Shown one piece after another: positions 27,410-40,500 of a stretch of DNA of 64,000 nt. Origin of the DNA: Urechis unicinctus (taxonomy: Eukaryota > Annelida > Polychaeta > Xenopneusta > Urechidae). A model generated the notes under the pieces. That model worked only from the letters and a program-made list of their open reading frames with translations. It made no database searches and was not told the origin of the DNA. The translations under genes and the position numbers were made by a program. The first letter of the stretch is position 1. Each line of letters starts with the position of its first letter. The stretch is taken from the NCBI GenBank assembly GCA_034190875.2, contig CM067348.1:3822404-3886403 (forward strand), read 5' to 3'.

Positions 27410-29800
27410 TAGCAGTTGATCATTAAGATATGTCGTCATTTTAAATGCAGTAAATTATTACGATTCCAACAATCAACTAATAATTATGCTAAATACTGGG
27501 CATGTATTATATGTGATTCGCGATTTTGCATGCAAAAACCGTGTATAACAAATATGCAACACTGCTCTTGTATCGGACGAATAGGCATGACATCTTTCGT
27601 TACATGCTCTGCCTATCCAAGCATCCTCATCGCGTATTTTGCCTAACTGCGAAAATACCAGCTGCAAGCTACATTGTACGTTTCAATCATGTAAGATATC
27701 AGTACTCAAGCGTTACAATTTGGTGTGGGAAAGAAGCGAACGAAATGTCTTTCAGCAATGTTTCATTTTTGTTGTTCTACTTCCCCAAAAATGCGAGCGA
27801 TTAAATGTCATTGCCAACATGTGACTGAGATATATCGAAGCTAAACACATGTTGTCATTTGTTAAATAAATAACAATAACGAGCGATATTGGTTTTTAAG
27901 ATCTTTACATTGCAACAACAACTTGGCATTGTCCTTGGTCAAATGCTTGTAATTCAACGATTTGCGATGCGCTTCATTGGATAAGAAAGTTATTGTATTC
28001 GTCTAAGAACAGGATGTATCTGAATAATCGACCTTAAGCTCAGCTTCTACAACAGGCCCTGATGCTACTATTACATACGTACGAGCCTTAACTATGTTAA
28101 CAACACACAGCCCCGCAATGTAGCAGCCCCAAGTGTCGTGAATCCCCTTGTCATGCTACTGAGTAATGCACTAACGTTCTCTGTAGCACATACAGCATTA
28201 GTACCTACAAAGAAAACCTACCCTGAGTAAAGCGATACAGTTGAGCAAACGGGTGATGATAACCAGTATTAAGCATTCAAAAGGCTGTTTCTCTAAAGAT
28301 TCGACGCAATTAAATGTACTCTATTTTGTTTACAGGAGGCAAGAAAATTCAAAAGGATGCTATTATTGCGAGATGAGCAAAAGTAGGACAGTCATGACTT
28401 CACACGTTACCCAGAAATATTTAACAACAGCAATGGAACAGTAAACTAGAATTGAAGAATTCACTGCCGACGATGTGCATGAGAATACAATATGATATAT
28501 TATGGCACAGCTTGGACTAAATCAAATAACGTTGAGTATTGTCTAGAACCCTGCCATGTCAGCAATTTCAAAATGGATTTATTCTATTTATTTTAATTGA
28601 TACATCTCACTAAAAATAGGGCGTTGTATCGGCCTCTGTTCCGTCTCGTTGCCGTTCACTACCAAAACGATGCATCTTTGGTTTTGTTATCTTGGGAGTT
28701 ATGGTGGATGGTCGGTTCGTTAGACAACAGTGATAGCACTTCCTACAAGCTGTACGTGAAGCTGTTTCATAAGAACTGGTTAGCTTGAGTTTGCCAGAAA
28801 TATTGTTTTCGGTGTCTAATGTATCTAATGGTAATGTCTTGTACTTGACCTACTATAAGGGTGCACGCACTGACTTCAAACATTCAAAGCAGTTGCGCAA
28901 CCCGCGGTTTCACGCCTCCCCAACGCTGTCGCCAGCGGCTGATGGCGAATGATTTTTTGGTTTACCTGGTCTAGTGAAGGAACCCTTCATAATTTGACTC
29001 TAGTGAGAAACCTGTGCATATAAAAATGACAGAGACTAGTACACAACCATGCTAAAATATTTTAATCAGAACTGATTCATGAGAACAATTGTGTGTTCAA
29101 TTATTATTGGGAAATACGATTAATGCAATAAGATTACTTTTGAACAAGCCTACTTAATTGTCCAGACAGTTTTGTCCATCTATATGCTTGTATCTACGAC
29201 CTGAGCTAGCAGTACAGTTCACATCAAATACATGCGACCGCATTTATGGAATGCAGACCGCTTTCGCATATATCAACCACACAATGCCACAACAACTAAT
29301 TAAACATTGTAGTAAAACCTTTAGATCCTGTTTGGCGTCGGTTCTCGTGAAGGAATAGGTTCCGAAAAGTGATAATGAGCGATTCATAAACTACCGCCGA
29401 GAAGAAGATTGATGCTGCATTTCATTCGCCTGAGGTGACTCTCAACTAACTTTAAATTGCTGTGAATTCACCACTCTTGTAAGATATCGATATTTGACTC
29501 TCATCTAACTTTAAATTGCTGTAATGTTAGCGTTTAAATCTCTGGCACGTTTAAATCACTGGTGAGAGTAATATAATGTCCGCATGCTAATTCTAAGTGC
29601 GTCTTAGAAACCTGGTTTGTTTGGCTTTATGTTTTCAAAGCGACTCTGCGCGTTTCGCTTTTGTTTACACTCAATCACTTAATTAAGATGAAATTAGTTT
29701 ATAGAGCAGGATAAGAAATGAATGCTGACAGGACGGGTTGAGGGGGTGATGGTAAGTGCCAGAAGTGTAATATCGCCTTGCCTAGCTAATGTGTCCCTCT
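27410..29800 (-). repeat. Family 1 repeat, inverted copy D
   Basis: Reverse complement of about 4940-7290 of copy A. Its left edge matches 7160-7290 and its right edge, the sequence around gacgggttgagggggtgatgg (29733), matches 4980-5010. It keeps the 426 bp deleted in copy B. With copies A and B in direct orientation it creates a large inverted repeat that could form a stem or promote inversion. The 92-residue plus-strand frame at 27526-27804 mirrors 87-residue minus-strand frames at 6910-7173 and 14104-14367, but the differences are mostly amino-acid changing. Confidence 0.85.
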
Positions 29801-30174
29801 TTGGGACAAAAGTTACTATTTAGCGTGTTGGTGTTGCCCACAACTTAAATAAGTAAAGATTTGAAGAAACCTACATTTTGAAACTTGAGCGGAAATATAC
29901 ACATCCGTAGCTAGGCGCGCGTAGTGATATACAGCCGACAAACGAGCGGTTGATGGTTTTAGGGAGGTATCGTTATCGATAGACTGACACAGCTAAATAA
30001 AATAGCCTTCTACTGTACATCATTTGTATTTCCAGTCAAACAAATATGTTTAAAAATTGGCAGCATAATTTTTTATGAAGTAAATTTTGACGCACCAAAT
30101 AAACGACGGCATTATTTCGTTACCGCGTCGAGCGTAGTAAATGAATTTACAAAATGATCCCTGATTGCCTTATA
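29801..30174. other. Unassigned spacer between repeats
   Basis: About 370 bp between the inverted copy D and the direct copy E. I find no match elsewhere in the window and no coding frame or RNA gene. Confidence 0.5.
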
Positions 30175-31405
30175 TGAGGCTGAACAGTCTCTTTAACTGA
30201 TGGTGACCAGAGTTAAGGTAGTATTGAACTACAAGAAACTAGGTAGTATGAGTGCAAACATGATATAATTCACATCGCAGTTTTTATATATTTTACATTT
30301 TGTCTATATGTTAAATGTGGTCTACAACTTGCTCAATAATTCCTCGGAGTAAACTAAATAAGCCTATCCTCTGGTGTTGCATATGCAATCAAAGCTGCTT
30401 GAAAACATTCGATTGTTTTATTTTGTATATAAGCATAATGTTTGACAAGGAAAGGTCTGTACCATAGATATTCAGCAAGTCGTGCCCTCAATCGGCACCA
30501 CATTTTACAAAGCTGTTGCATTATTCAACACAGGCAATAAATTAAATTTACCAAGCAACTACTTAAGCTTTGAGTGTTTACCAATTATTTCTTGATATGC
30601 TACTGTGTACCACGTTGCTATACTATTCATACGGTAGTATGTGGAAGTATAGTAATGAACACATTTTAAGTTGCTTCATTCAAATAAAATATTCTGGAGT
30701 TCATGTGCACACTATTCAAACCAACGGTTCCACTGGCCTGATGAAGAAATGCTAGTTTTCTTTTTAGCTATAAATACTCCATAAATGTGATGCTAACATT
30801 CGGGATTAATGCTATACACAAAGCAATAATATTTCTGCAATAAACCTTATTTAGATGACGCACTCCTCACGGCCTCCATTTGTAAGGCTGGACGAAATTG
30901 CCCTATATACGCTGGTACATTCACATGTAAATGCTATTTATCTATGACTTTTGGATTCTTGATTAGCATTAGTGCAGAAACTGGTGACAACATTGCAATC
31001 TTGATATAGGAATGAGATGAATAGGTGGCTGGTTTCTCAACCGCAAGTGGCTATGTGCGGCTATGTGTGTCATTGCATTTAGCATCAAACATCATTCCCT
31101 TTTTAATTCAGATCCCCGTCAGCATATAAGGAACATTCTGAGCAACAACCACTAATCCGTGGCAGTTTGGAGTGAGAGCAGAACCGTCGCTATAGTACAT
31201 TATACGTTGGCCATATGGTTTGCAAGCAGTATTAGTGCGGCTCGTTTTGGTGGGTGTGATATGTCCGTTTGGGTGGTAATATGTAATTGTATAAGTGTGA
31301 TTTCGTTTGTTTGTAAGCAAATGATTGATTCATTGGCAAATGATTGATGCATTGACGATTGCACAGGCGATTCATTTTGAATAACCAATAATCTGATCGA
31401 GCAAT
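30175..31405 (+). repeat. Family 1 repeat, copy E, left part
   Basis: Aligns with 9330-10612 of copy A in direct orientation, from an actacaagaaacta string to the aataatctgatc(g/a)agcaat string at about 31385-31405. It ends abruptly at the LINE. Confidence 0.85.
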
Positions 31406-31464
31406 AAGGGTACCATTTTCCCTCTACAGCCGACTAGGCGCGACTTCAAGTTACATTATCTCTA

Positions 31465-32154
31465 ATGACCACAAGGTGGCCGAGAAGTCTTTCGCAAAGA
31501 ATGGACCTGGAAATGGATGAATTTATTAAAGGACTTAAAGCCGCTCTCAGTGACATTGCGGTCATTGAGACTTTTAAGTCCATAATTTGTGATCCATTGC
31601 ACAAGGAAATTACTGCGCTTAAAGAAATAATAAAGAGAAATGACGACTCCATTGAACGACTAGAAAAACGGGTGCTCGGTCTTGAAATTCAAGCCGACAC
31701 TCTTGAACAGTATACTCACAGGAACAGTCTTAGGATTTACGGCATTCCTGAGCATAAACATGAGGACTGTTGTGAAGAGATAATAAAACTTGTGAATAAG
31801 GATCTCAATATGTCTCCACCAATCACAACATCGGACATCGACATGGTGCATCGAGTCGGCATACCGCCGACAGAAAGCAGACCTGGATCCCGTCCTGTCA
31901 TACTGAAACTGGCGACATACAGAATACGTGAGAAAATCTACAAAAAGCGGACCAGCCTAAGGCATTGTTCCACGCCGATCTTTATTAACGAGGATTTGAC
32001 CAAAACACGCTCCGAATTACTTTGGAAAGCATGACAGCTGAGAAAGAACGGAAAAGTAGCCGACACTTGGACACATGATGGAAAAGTACTCGTGAAAGAT
32101 CTGAAGGCGAAAATCCTCCATATACGCGAGATGACAGATCTCGAGAAACTGTGA
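31465..32154 (+). pseudogene. LINE ORF1 protein, coiled-coil RNA-binding type
   Basis: Encodes the nucleic-acid-binding ORF1 protein thought to package LINE RNA. It opens with MTTRWPRSLSQRMD. Residues about 45-75 form a heptad-rich coiled coil (KEIIKRNDDSIERLEKRVLG), followed by the RRM-like block EQYTHRNSLRIYGIP (about residues 82-96) typical of L1-like ORF1 proteins. A TGA at 32032-32034 (after ELLWKA) stops it at 189 residues; the same frame then reads QLRKNGKVADTWTHDGKV and runs to a natural-looking stop at 32152-32154, giving about 229 codons. The premature stop is therefore probably a point change of an Arg codon. Both ORFs are on the plus strand, separated by about 100 bp. Confidence 0.85.
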
Positions 32155-32253
32155 AATAACGTTGTACGAAACCGCCTTATGTAAGTCTCATCACCATTCT
32201 GTATATCCATATATTGTGTACTATATACACCAGCACTACCATTTTGTACACTT

Positions 32254-35200
32254 ATGGAATCAACTATAAGATCACATTTGTGTAACATATGTAACAAACG
32301 TGTGCACATTCATTCCTTTTATCTAAAAATGTTCCATATGTTGTCGGCTTACTCATTTAAATTGTCTGTCACAAGTATGTAAAAATGATTCACCATACAC
32401 CTCCAGAGAATGCAACAATTGGTTTTGTGTTAACTGTGTGCAATGTATATTCCAATTTAATCATTTTAATGATAATAAAGACTTTATGGATGCTATTAAT
32501 GATATTGTGGAATGTGGACCACATAACATGGCAAATGTAGAGGGCATGATTTTGAATGTACATGAACTTAATGATACTGAACAAGAAAATCCGCTGTCCG
32601 CTTTCGATCCAGATATGAATTACTACAACGGAAATCAAAAAGACTATACCATAGCAAACTGTAATTATTATGCAGAAGATAAATTCAACGCACTTTGTAA
32701 AGCTTCTCAAGTTAACTCTGACATGTTATCACTTAGGCACGTGAATATTCGCAGTGCTAAAAAAAACTATGCCAATCTTGATGCCTATATTAATTCTTTG
32801 AAATACTCATTTGACATTATTGCTCTCACTGAAACATGGCTGACAGATCTAACAGTTGGCAATTTTAGTCCAGCCGGCTACAATACAGTCAATTATTACA
32901 GAACAAATAAACCAGGTGGAGGGGTGTCTTTCCTGATTAATGATCAATTACATTATCGTAATAGAGATGACCTCTCGATCTGCAACTGTAATATGGAATG
33001 TGTTTTCGTTGAAATTCCTAAATGTACGTCTCTCCAATCTCACAATAATCGTAAGAATATAATAATTGGTGCAGTCTATCGACCACCGAACACTTCAATC
33101 AGTGACTTCATAGATTATGTATCTGATATAATGTCTGCTATAAAGCATGAAAACAAAATCTGCTATTTAATGGGCGATGTAAACATTAACTTGTTAAATG
33201 TAGATAGCCATGTCGCTACAGCAGAATTCCTTGAAATGATGTATTCTTTCTCTTTTACCCCACTCATTACCCAAACCATGAGAGTAACAAATCGTTCCGC
33301 CACACTTATAGACAATATTTTTACCAATTTTCAACCACAGCACAATTATATATCCGGTATTTTGTGTACAGATGTAAGTGACCATTTTCCAGTGTTCTGT
33401 ATCGACCACGGCATTAAAACTAATACTGAATGTGACCAATTTTACTACAGACAAATCTCGGCCCGAAAAGTAGATACATTCTCTGCGGAACTTGTAAAAA
33501 TTTAATGGAGGGATGCTTTAGACACTAATGACGCACAGGAGTCTACTCTTAAAGATCCATTCGATGCCTGCTTCCCAATTCAACTATCAAAATGGAAATA
33601 TAAACATAGATATAAATGGCTAACATCGGGACTTAAACAATCTATCAAAGTAAAAAATAAATTGTATATTAAAAGCATCAAATACCCCACGCTGACCAAC
33701 CAAACTCAATACAAACGCTACAAATGTACATTGCGTTCACCATTGAAGACCTGTGAACAAAACTACTATGAAAATGCCTTTTCTAAAAACAAAATTAACA
33801 TGAGGAAGTCGTGGGAGTTGATTAAAAATGTCCTAAATAAGAAAAAAGCAGACCAAACTATCAGAAGAATTCATCATTGATGGTAAAACTACCACTGATA
33901 AAAAAATTAATTGCTAACAAGTTCAACCAATTCTATCTAAATATAAGACCAACGCTTGAAAAACAGATCCCTGCTTGTAATGCAGATGTTCTTAAGTATT
34001 TAAAGTATACGAATGCTGACTCTCTATTTATTAGAAACACAGATGAAATAGAGATAACTAATATAGTAAAATCCCCGAAACACTCAAGTCCAGGTTGGGA
34101 TGACATATCTCCAACCATAATAAAAAACACTTTAACACACATTATAAAACCCTTAGTTCACATGCTTAACACGTCAATTATAAGTGGAATTATTCCAAAG
34201 GAACTAAAAATCGCTCGAGTTCTACCAATATTTAGAAATGGCGATTCCTCTCAGATTAGTAATTATAGACCAATATTAGTTCTTCCGTATATTTCTAAAA
34301 TGCTAGAACAACTCATGCATACACGACTTACTGAATATATATGTAAGCACGATATATTATGTAACTATCAATTTGGTTTTCGAAAAAAACACAGTACCAC
34401 TCAAGCTTTAAGCTACTTGGTTGATAAAATTATTAATGCTGACGAAGAACATAAAAATGTTTTAGGGATTTTCATTGATCTAAGTAAAGCGTTCGACACC
34501 ATCAATCACGTATTCTTATAAGAAAATTGGAACACTTCGGCATTAGAGACATCGCATTAGAGTGGATAAAAAATTATTTGTTCGAAAGATACCAATATGT
34601 TCCTTACAACGGTGTCCACTCTGAACGAGGACGTATTACTTGAGGCGCTCCACAAGGCTCAATCTTGGGGCCACTCTTGTTTTTAATCTATGTCAACGAC
34701 ATTGTTAATGTTTCGAAATGTATGCATCCTATACTGTATGCAGATGGCACTAATAAGTTTGTAACTGGTAATAACATTGATGATAAGATAAACTGTGAAA
34801 ATGTGGAGCTGACAAATTTAGTACTATGACTGAATGCCAATAAGCTTTCGTTGAATTTCATCAAAACACATTACCTGATATTCGCACCTGGGCGCTATAG
34901 CCCAGCACCAACTCAACCACTTTATATCAATAATCAGGTTATAAGGAGAGGGAACTCGACAACATTTTTGGGAGTCAAGTTAGATTGCAAATTGGCATGG
35001 CAGTCTCACATTCAACATATAAAATTGAAAATTGCTAAAAATATCGGCTTACTTTCTAAGGCGAAAAATATTTTTAGAACAAGTACCTTACATATTCTGT
35101 ATTATTCGTTTATATACCCATACATAATATATTGTCTCGAAGTTTGGGGTACAGCTGCAAAGAAATATACAAAATCTATTGTCAAATTACAGAAACTATG

Positions 35201-35393
35201 CTGTAGAGTAATTACCGGTTCACCAAAGCGCACATGTTCATTGACATTATTTAAATCCTTAAATATGTTACGTTTTACTGAGTTGTATGAATATTCTATC
35301 ATGTTGTTTATGTTTAAGTTATATAGAGGTGATTTGCCTAATGTTTTCAAATTAATGTTTCGACGAAAATATCTAATCAAACAATTACTCTAG
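32254..35393 (+). pseudogene. LINE ORF2: finger, AP endonuclease, reverse transcriptase
   Basis: It starts near MESTIRSHLCNICNKRVH (32254). A Cys-rich PHD-like finger follows in a shifted frame: KCSICCRLTHLNCLS, then CNNWFCVNC (about 32320-32440). The endonuclease (about 32740-33420) shows HVNIRSAKKN, ALTETWL, GAVYRPPN, LMGDVNINLL and SDHFPVF. The RT (about 34080-35000) shows SSPGWDDISP, ISNYRPILVLPYISKMLEQL, YQFGFRKKHSTTQ, IDLSKAFDTINH and GAPQGSILGPLLFLIYVNDI. The active site reads YADG, not YADD, so catalysis is lost. Other lesions are a frameshift near 32325, a stop at 33503, shifts near 33865-33900 and 34515, and stops near 34642 and 34829. The C-terminal region (34851-35393) is open and typical of the family. 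Confidence 0.9.
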
Positions 35394-35733
35394 ACATTAT
35401 ATTGTACCGTTATTTAAATCGAAAGTTGCCTATAATAGCGTGCGCTCGAAAAGCGTGAATATCTGGAACGCAAATTATGAAGTATGCTCTCCAGGCACAT
35501 GGTTTTATTTATTTTTACATTACTATACTCATAAGTGTATGATAAATTATTTTTTTATTCTGTTCAATGTCCTTCTCTTAAAAGCAATTTATTCTTTTGA
35601 ACATGTTACGAGGACTTATTCATCTCATGATGTCTCGTCCTCATTGTCACAACAAACTTTGTATATCTTACTCGAATTATTTATAATGTATGATATGTTG
35701 TTGTCGTTGACAAATAAATCAATCAAAAAAAAT

Positions 35734-35895
35734 GTGCTTGAGCAACCGGGGAGCTAATTATCTCATTTACATGTCAATATTGCAACTACGTCGACAATTC
35801 CTGCGCCAGGGTTAGCCAATTGCTCCTTAGTTGGATTCAAGGTAATATGTAACCATTGCATTACAATATGAATATACCAGCGTACAAAACAAGTA
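35734..35895 (+). repeat. Shared core module, copy E
   Basis: Begins gtgcttgagcaaccgggg directly at the LINE 3' end and matches 11150-11310. Its first bases resemble the family 2 version (gtgcttgagca) more than copy A (gtgattgagca). Confidence 0.8.
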
Positions 35896-37900
35896 AATTG
35901 GCTTGTTATATTTATGTGGGAACTCGTTTTTTTATCATTATGCCGCTGTGTGCACACAAAGAATTGTACGAGTCATGCCAGTATATTGCTGTAGCAGATG
36001 TCCAGGAGTAACACTATTACAAGAAGTGTAGGAATGACTAAATCTGGATTGTTTATAAGACTGCAAAAAACAACATTGCTGATGACATACATTGACCACT
36101 CATTGTGGTCTAAAGCCTACATTGAAGATTAGAGGGAATGCATAGTCGATCAGTCAGATAATACTGCTGTCGGTGTGTCTATTAAATGGTGAACCTATTA
36201 AATATCCTTTTCATATTCGTTGCTATATCCTGAAACCGTAATGATGTACTGAACTCGTCGGAAAGGAGAGAGAGGAAAAGGTACAGGTAGAAGTTGTTCT
36301 AGTTATGTTAAATATCTAAATAAACTGTAATTAGTTGCCTTGATCCATACTTTAGAACAATAGATATATATTTGATATTATATGAATAGCTAAGTAGTAG
36401 ATATTTGTTTTCCATTATAGCGCTAATTAAGGGCATTAACGTACTGTAGGCTTGCAACGCGAAGGTGATCTGGATATTTGCTTTAAATCAGGGTGATTAT
36501 GCGTGGTGTCTTTGTATTAGATTTGACTCCGGCACGGTCATTGACATAAGTATCTGCATCAACAAGACATTTCTATTTCTTGTATTATTGTTTGTTTGCC
36601 TTTGATAGGAAAAAAACTGACCGTCCAGGAGAATGATTGGCTGCACATTCCTTTCTGACCTCTATTTATGAGACAAATAGCATTCCGATTGATCAATTCG
36701 CTCTGCTTCGTTCTCAATGTTAAGTTGGAAAGCGTCTGTAAATTCAAATCCTGGATGATATAATTTGCATAAGAATTGATATAAATGTGCGACACACATT
36801 GTTTGGCCAAATTACGGATATTTGCAGTATACTTGAAAAATTGTTTGGTAATGGGTATTTGAACAACTTGCACGTATTTTGTAACAATGGTATGAATTGC
36901 AGTATGCTTACTCTATTTCAGGTCCAATATATAATTTCAATGCATGTTTTGAATCACATATCTGTTGAATCGTTATTCCGTATTGCAAACAAAATTATTG
37001 AACGTTTATGATTGAATATGCAATCCGTTCCTTGATGCAATTATATCATTTTGTGTGTGGTTATATAGCAACAAATATTTACATCCCCTTCGTAATTACA
37101 AGCTTCCTGCAAACATGATATATTGAATCAATTATGCCGAATCGCTACGACAAACTGAGCGTTCGCAATGCCTTGGATGAAAAAACTGGTTGTCGATCAC
37201 CATTTGTGTAACAGTAGGACGATTTATCTTCGCTTTTCCCCTCGTTTTGCTCGGAGAATCCCTGGGTATGGATACATATCGCTGTAAGTGTCTCGTAGAA
37301 CGTCTATGTATCACTCTGTACCATTATGAAGTGATGTACGAAATTTGAGGCCGACGGTATGTGGCATTGCGGGTACATTGTACTTAGATATTTGATACCT
37401 CATACGTCCGTAATAAACAATTGCTTTACAGTTTTGTCGGTAGGGTTAAAGTTTCTAATGATGAATCTTAAACCTTGTGAAAGGATAACAGTAAAAGGCA
37501 AACAATTTCTAAAAGATATTTTTCGCGCTGAGTTCTGACACGATATTATAATGCTTGAGTGCTGTAATATAAACAACTGAAAATTTTCTATGCTGCTGAC
37601 TGCTGACATTATCGTAAGGAAGCAAAATGAACTATATGGATGCTTGGATATGCAGAACATGATGAGAGAAATACCGTCCTTGTTTGTCTCATTTAAAGAA
37701 GCGGTTGCTCGGCCATTATCAAATTGGTAGTGTGCTACTTGTGGATGTCCTTTACGTTATCACAAAAGTAACGAACCAGAATCTGCCAATCTAAAGAGTG
37801 TATAAAACGTCACTCGACTCATCGTGTTGGTGCAAAATATTAGTTAACGGGTTGTCAGCAGAGCAAATGCAACTCAGGTAGGATTAACTAGCCTTAGAAT
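35734..37900 (+). repeat. Family 1 repeat, copy E, right part
   Basis: Resumes immediately after the LINE tail with the shared module (35734-35895), then follows 18516-20850 collinearly without the SINE and its surrounding 0.5 kb. Homology fades at about 37880. A 104-residue minus frame (36559-36873) has no recognisable domain and is not kept in the other copy. Confidence 0.75.
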
Positions 37901-39920
37901 TTTTTCAATTTACGCAGACAACCGAAGTGGGAAACACGCACTTGAATGGATGACAAGTTGTAACTGCGATTTTCTCAATGTCATTCACCAACTATTTATT
38001 CGTTATTTGTCTTAATACATGCAATATAATGCATGCCCGATATCTGGCATAATCATTTTATACGTACAAAACGATGGCATATTGTACATAATATAGGTTT
38101 ACTCCTTACCGCGTCCATTTATAGGGTGAGACGTCCACTTGATTAACTAGACTTACGTGACTCACTGCTATATCGATCATAAATCAATAAGAGGTTATGA
38201 AGCGTAGTGATTCTTATCATTCATTGACTCACGCTTTTCTATTAAACACAACTGGGCAATATTTAATAGCCTAAATATTGAAGGTGCATCGCAGAGCATT
38301 GTTCATAGTGGTCGCTGAAATAACTGCTTATTTATGATTTCACCTCACTACTTCGGTTACGGGTAAACAACGAGCGGACCCACAATGTCTAATCCAGAGC
38401 AACAATGATATGTATACATAACCCGCTGTTTGATCAAGATGTTGGTGGGCAATTGAGAAGTAGATATATGGCCCTAATTGTTGCCAAATTACTTAGACGT
38501 AATTCAAGTAATGGGAATGTTACATGCAGCAAAATAATTTTTATATTATATGGCGGTGCGTACATGCGCTCGCTCATGCAACGTTGTCCCGAAAGCAGCA
38601 AGTATTGCAATCATTGGTGATTAAGGCTATGGTTGTTGCCTTTAATTGATCACGAATGCTTGATGTTGTAAACGCACAAGGACCGTTTACAAATATCTCT
38701 CCTCGGTGTAGCAGCAGATGTATATGCATCACGCGTGATGAGCTTCACCGTGTGATATATAGAGTCCTGCCACAACCAGTCGGAGTTATCATATCAATTA
38801 TATTTACGAGAAACCCAGAGCTGGTCTCCGATATTCTAATCAATTCACGTATTTTGGAATTGATAAATAGTGCGTTCATCATTCAATACCAAATTTACCG
38901 TACAAGAGATTTGATGTCAACACTGATTGTGTGTGCTGGATGTAGCTCAATCTCTAATGATGGTAGATGTTTTGGGTAATTAATTCAAGTTGAACTCTAT
39001 TTTGTTATATTGTATGCAATATCCCTATATTACTTGCGTCCTATAACTCTGTTGTGTTCAAGCAGATTTACACCCCTCAAGAAAAACGCACAACATACAA
39101 ACGCGGCGCACCGTGGAGACACGTATTCTTGTGCGCAAATTGTGTCTAGTAAATCTTTCGATATAAATAACATCTCGCGCAGTCATCATGTACGTTTGGA
39201 TAACGGTCGGATCTTTATACAGCATAAATGTTATCGTCATTTGGTGAAGGAAGAATCACGATAGCATACGAAGGGCGTCTGATAATTAAACTATTCAACC
39301 AGTGGACAAATGCGTGTGTAAATGCTATTTCCTTTCAGTTCAGTTCTGGGAGAGTTGACGAGGTTGTAAAGCTAAAACAACTAAACAGCGTTCATATGGT
39401 TACGAATGTTTAGTAATTAATTTTCTTTCATCTTTGACAAGACTGAACAAGAAAAATATGTTAGTTGCACTAATATTTCCCTGACCGTATTGAGTTAACT
39501 GTATAACGTCAAGCTTATGTACACATGAGTCATATTATTCGTGTCATATTATTCGTGTTATACTAAACGTCTTAGCCACATATGTCTTGTTTTGAGCGAG
39601 AGATACAACATCTGCCTGCACGGGGATTCAACAAAGATCTGCATCGTTCTTGGATACCAAATAATTAAATTCTAAGACAACCGCGTGCTGATTAAAAATT
39701 ATCTCAATGGATAAGGTATAATACATTGGCAATTGTGAGTTCTCGTTCTAACCCCGACCAGACATGTTGGTTAGGCAATACCTCATGTTCTTCAAACTCC
39801 CGGTTTATTGACGCACATCACGTGGCTACTACTTGCATCATGTCCTCTGCAAACACTGCCATCTATATGTTAAATTGACTGGAGCAGGCCAGTTAAACCA
39901 ACGGAACTATGTGGGCTAAC
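37901..39920. other. No recognised gene; unassigned frames
   Basis: Non-repetitive within this window. It carries four modest plus-strand frames (38405-38620, 38656-38979, 39010-39264 and 39228-39413). None shows a domain, signal peptide or repeat I recognise, and there is no obvious splice-linked reading. The clustering on one strand is noted but does not support a gene call. Confidence 0.4.
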
Positions 39921-39924
39921 TAGA

Positions 39925-40500
39925 TTTATATAAATATATACAGAGATATATATAGATAGAGAGATATATATATAGAGATATATAGAGATATATAGATATA
40001 TATATAGAGAGAGAGATAGAGATATATAGAGAGAGAGATAGAGAGATAGAGAGATAGAGACCATATATAGATATATATAGAGATATAAATAAGACATAAT
40101 TACATCCCTTCTCTCTAGAGATATAGGAGAGATATATATAGAGAGAGAGATATATAGAGATATAGGGAGATAGAGAGAGGAACAGAGAGAAATAGACAGA
40201 TAGAGAGAGAATAGATATAGAGAGATAGAGAGGGAGAGAAAGAGGAACACAGAGATAGATCTATAGAGAGAGAGAGATCTCTATATAGATCTCTATATAT
40301 CTCTATATCTCTCTCTATATGTGTATCTATATATATCTCTATATCTATCTATATGTGTATATCTCTATATATCTATCTATATATCTATATCTCTCTATAT
40401 CTATCTCTATCTATATATCTCTCTCTCTCTATCTCTCTATATCTCTCTATATATATATCTATATCTCTCTATATATATATATATATATATCTCTTATATA
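39925..40500. repeat. AGATAT / ATCTAT strand-switching microsatellite
   Basis: From about 39925 to 40280 the plus strand is purine-rich (agata, gaga, agatat). From about 40285 to 40500 it turns into the complement (tctat, ctct, atatct). The switch lies near the atctctatatagatctctat string at about 40278-40300. The tract is thus a giant imperfect palindrome that could form a hairpin or cruciform. Long Ile/Tyr/Ser/Leu frames here are repeat translations, not genes. Confidence 0.95.

Larger units (their letters stand above)
31406..35733 (+). mobile_element. Non-LTR retrotransposon (LINE), decayed, near full length
   Basis: A 4.3-kb element inserted in copy E: a 5' leader, ORF1 (31465-32154), ORF2 (32254-35393), and a 3' end with a caaataaatcaatc string then an A run ending at about 35733. 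The domain order of ORF1 coiled coil, Cys-rich finger, AP endonuclease and RT points to the CR1/Jockey broad group; the exact clade is uncertain. Compared with copies A and B, about 540 bp of flanking repeat (10613-11150) is missing at the insertion site, so insertion or later loss deleted target DNA. I see no clear target duplication beyond a gagcaa string on each side. Confidence 0.9.
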
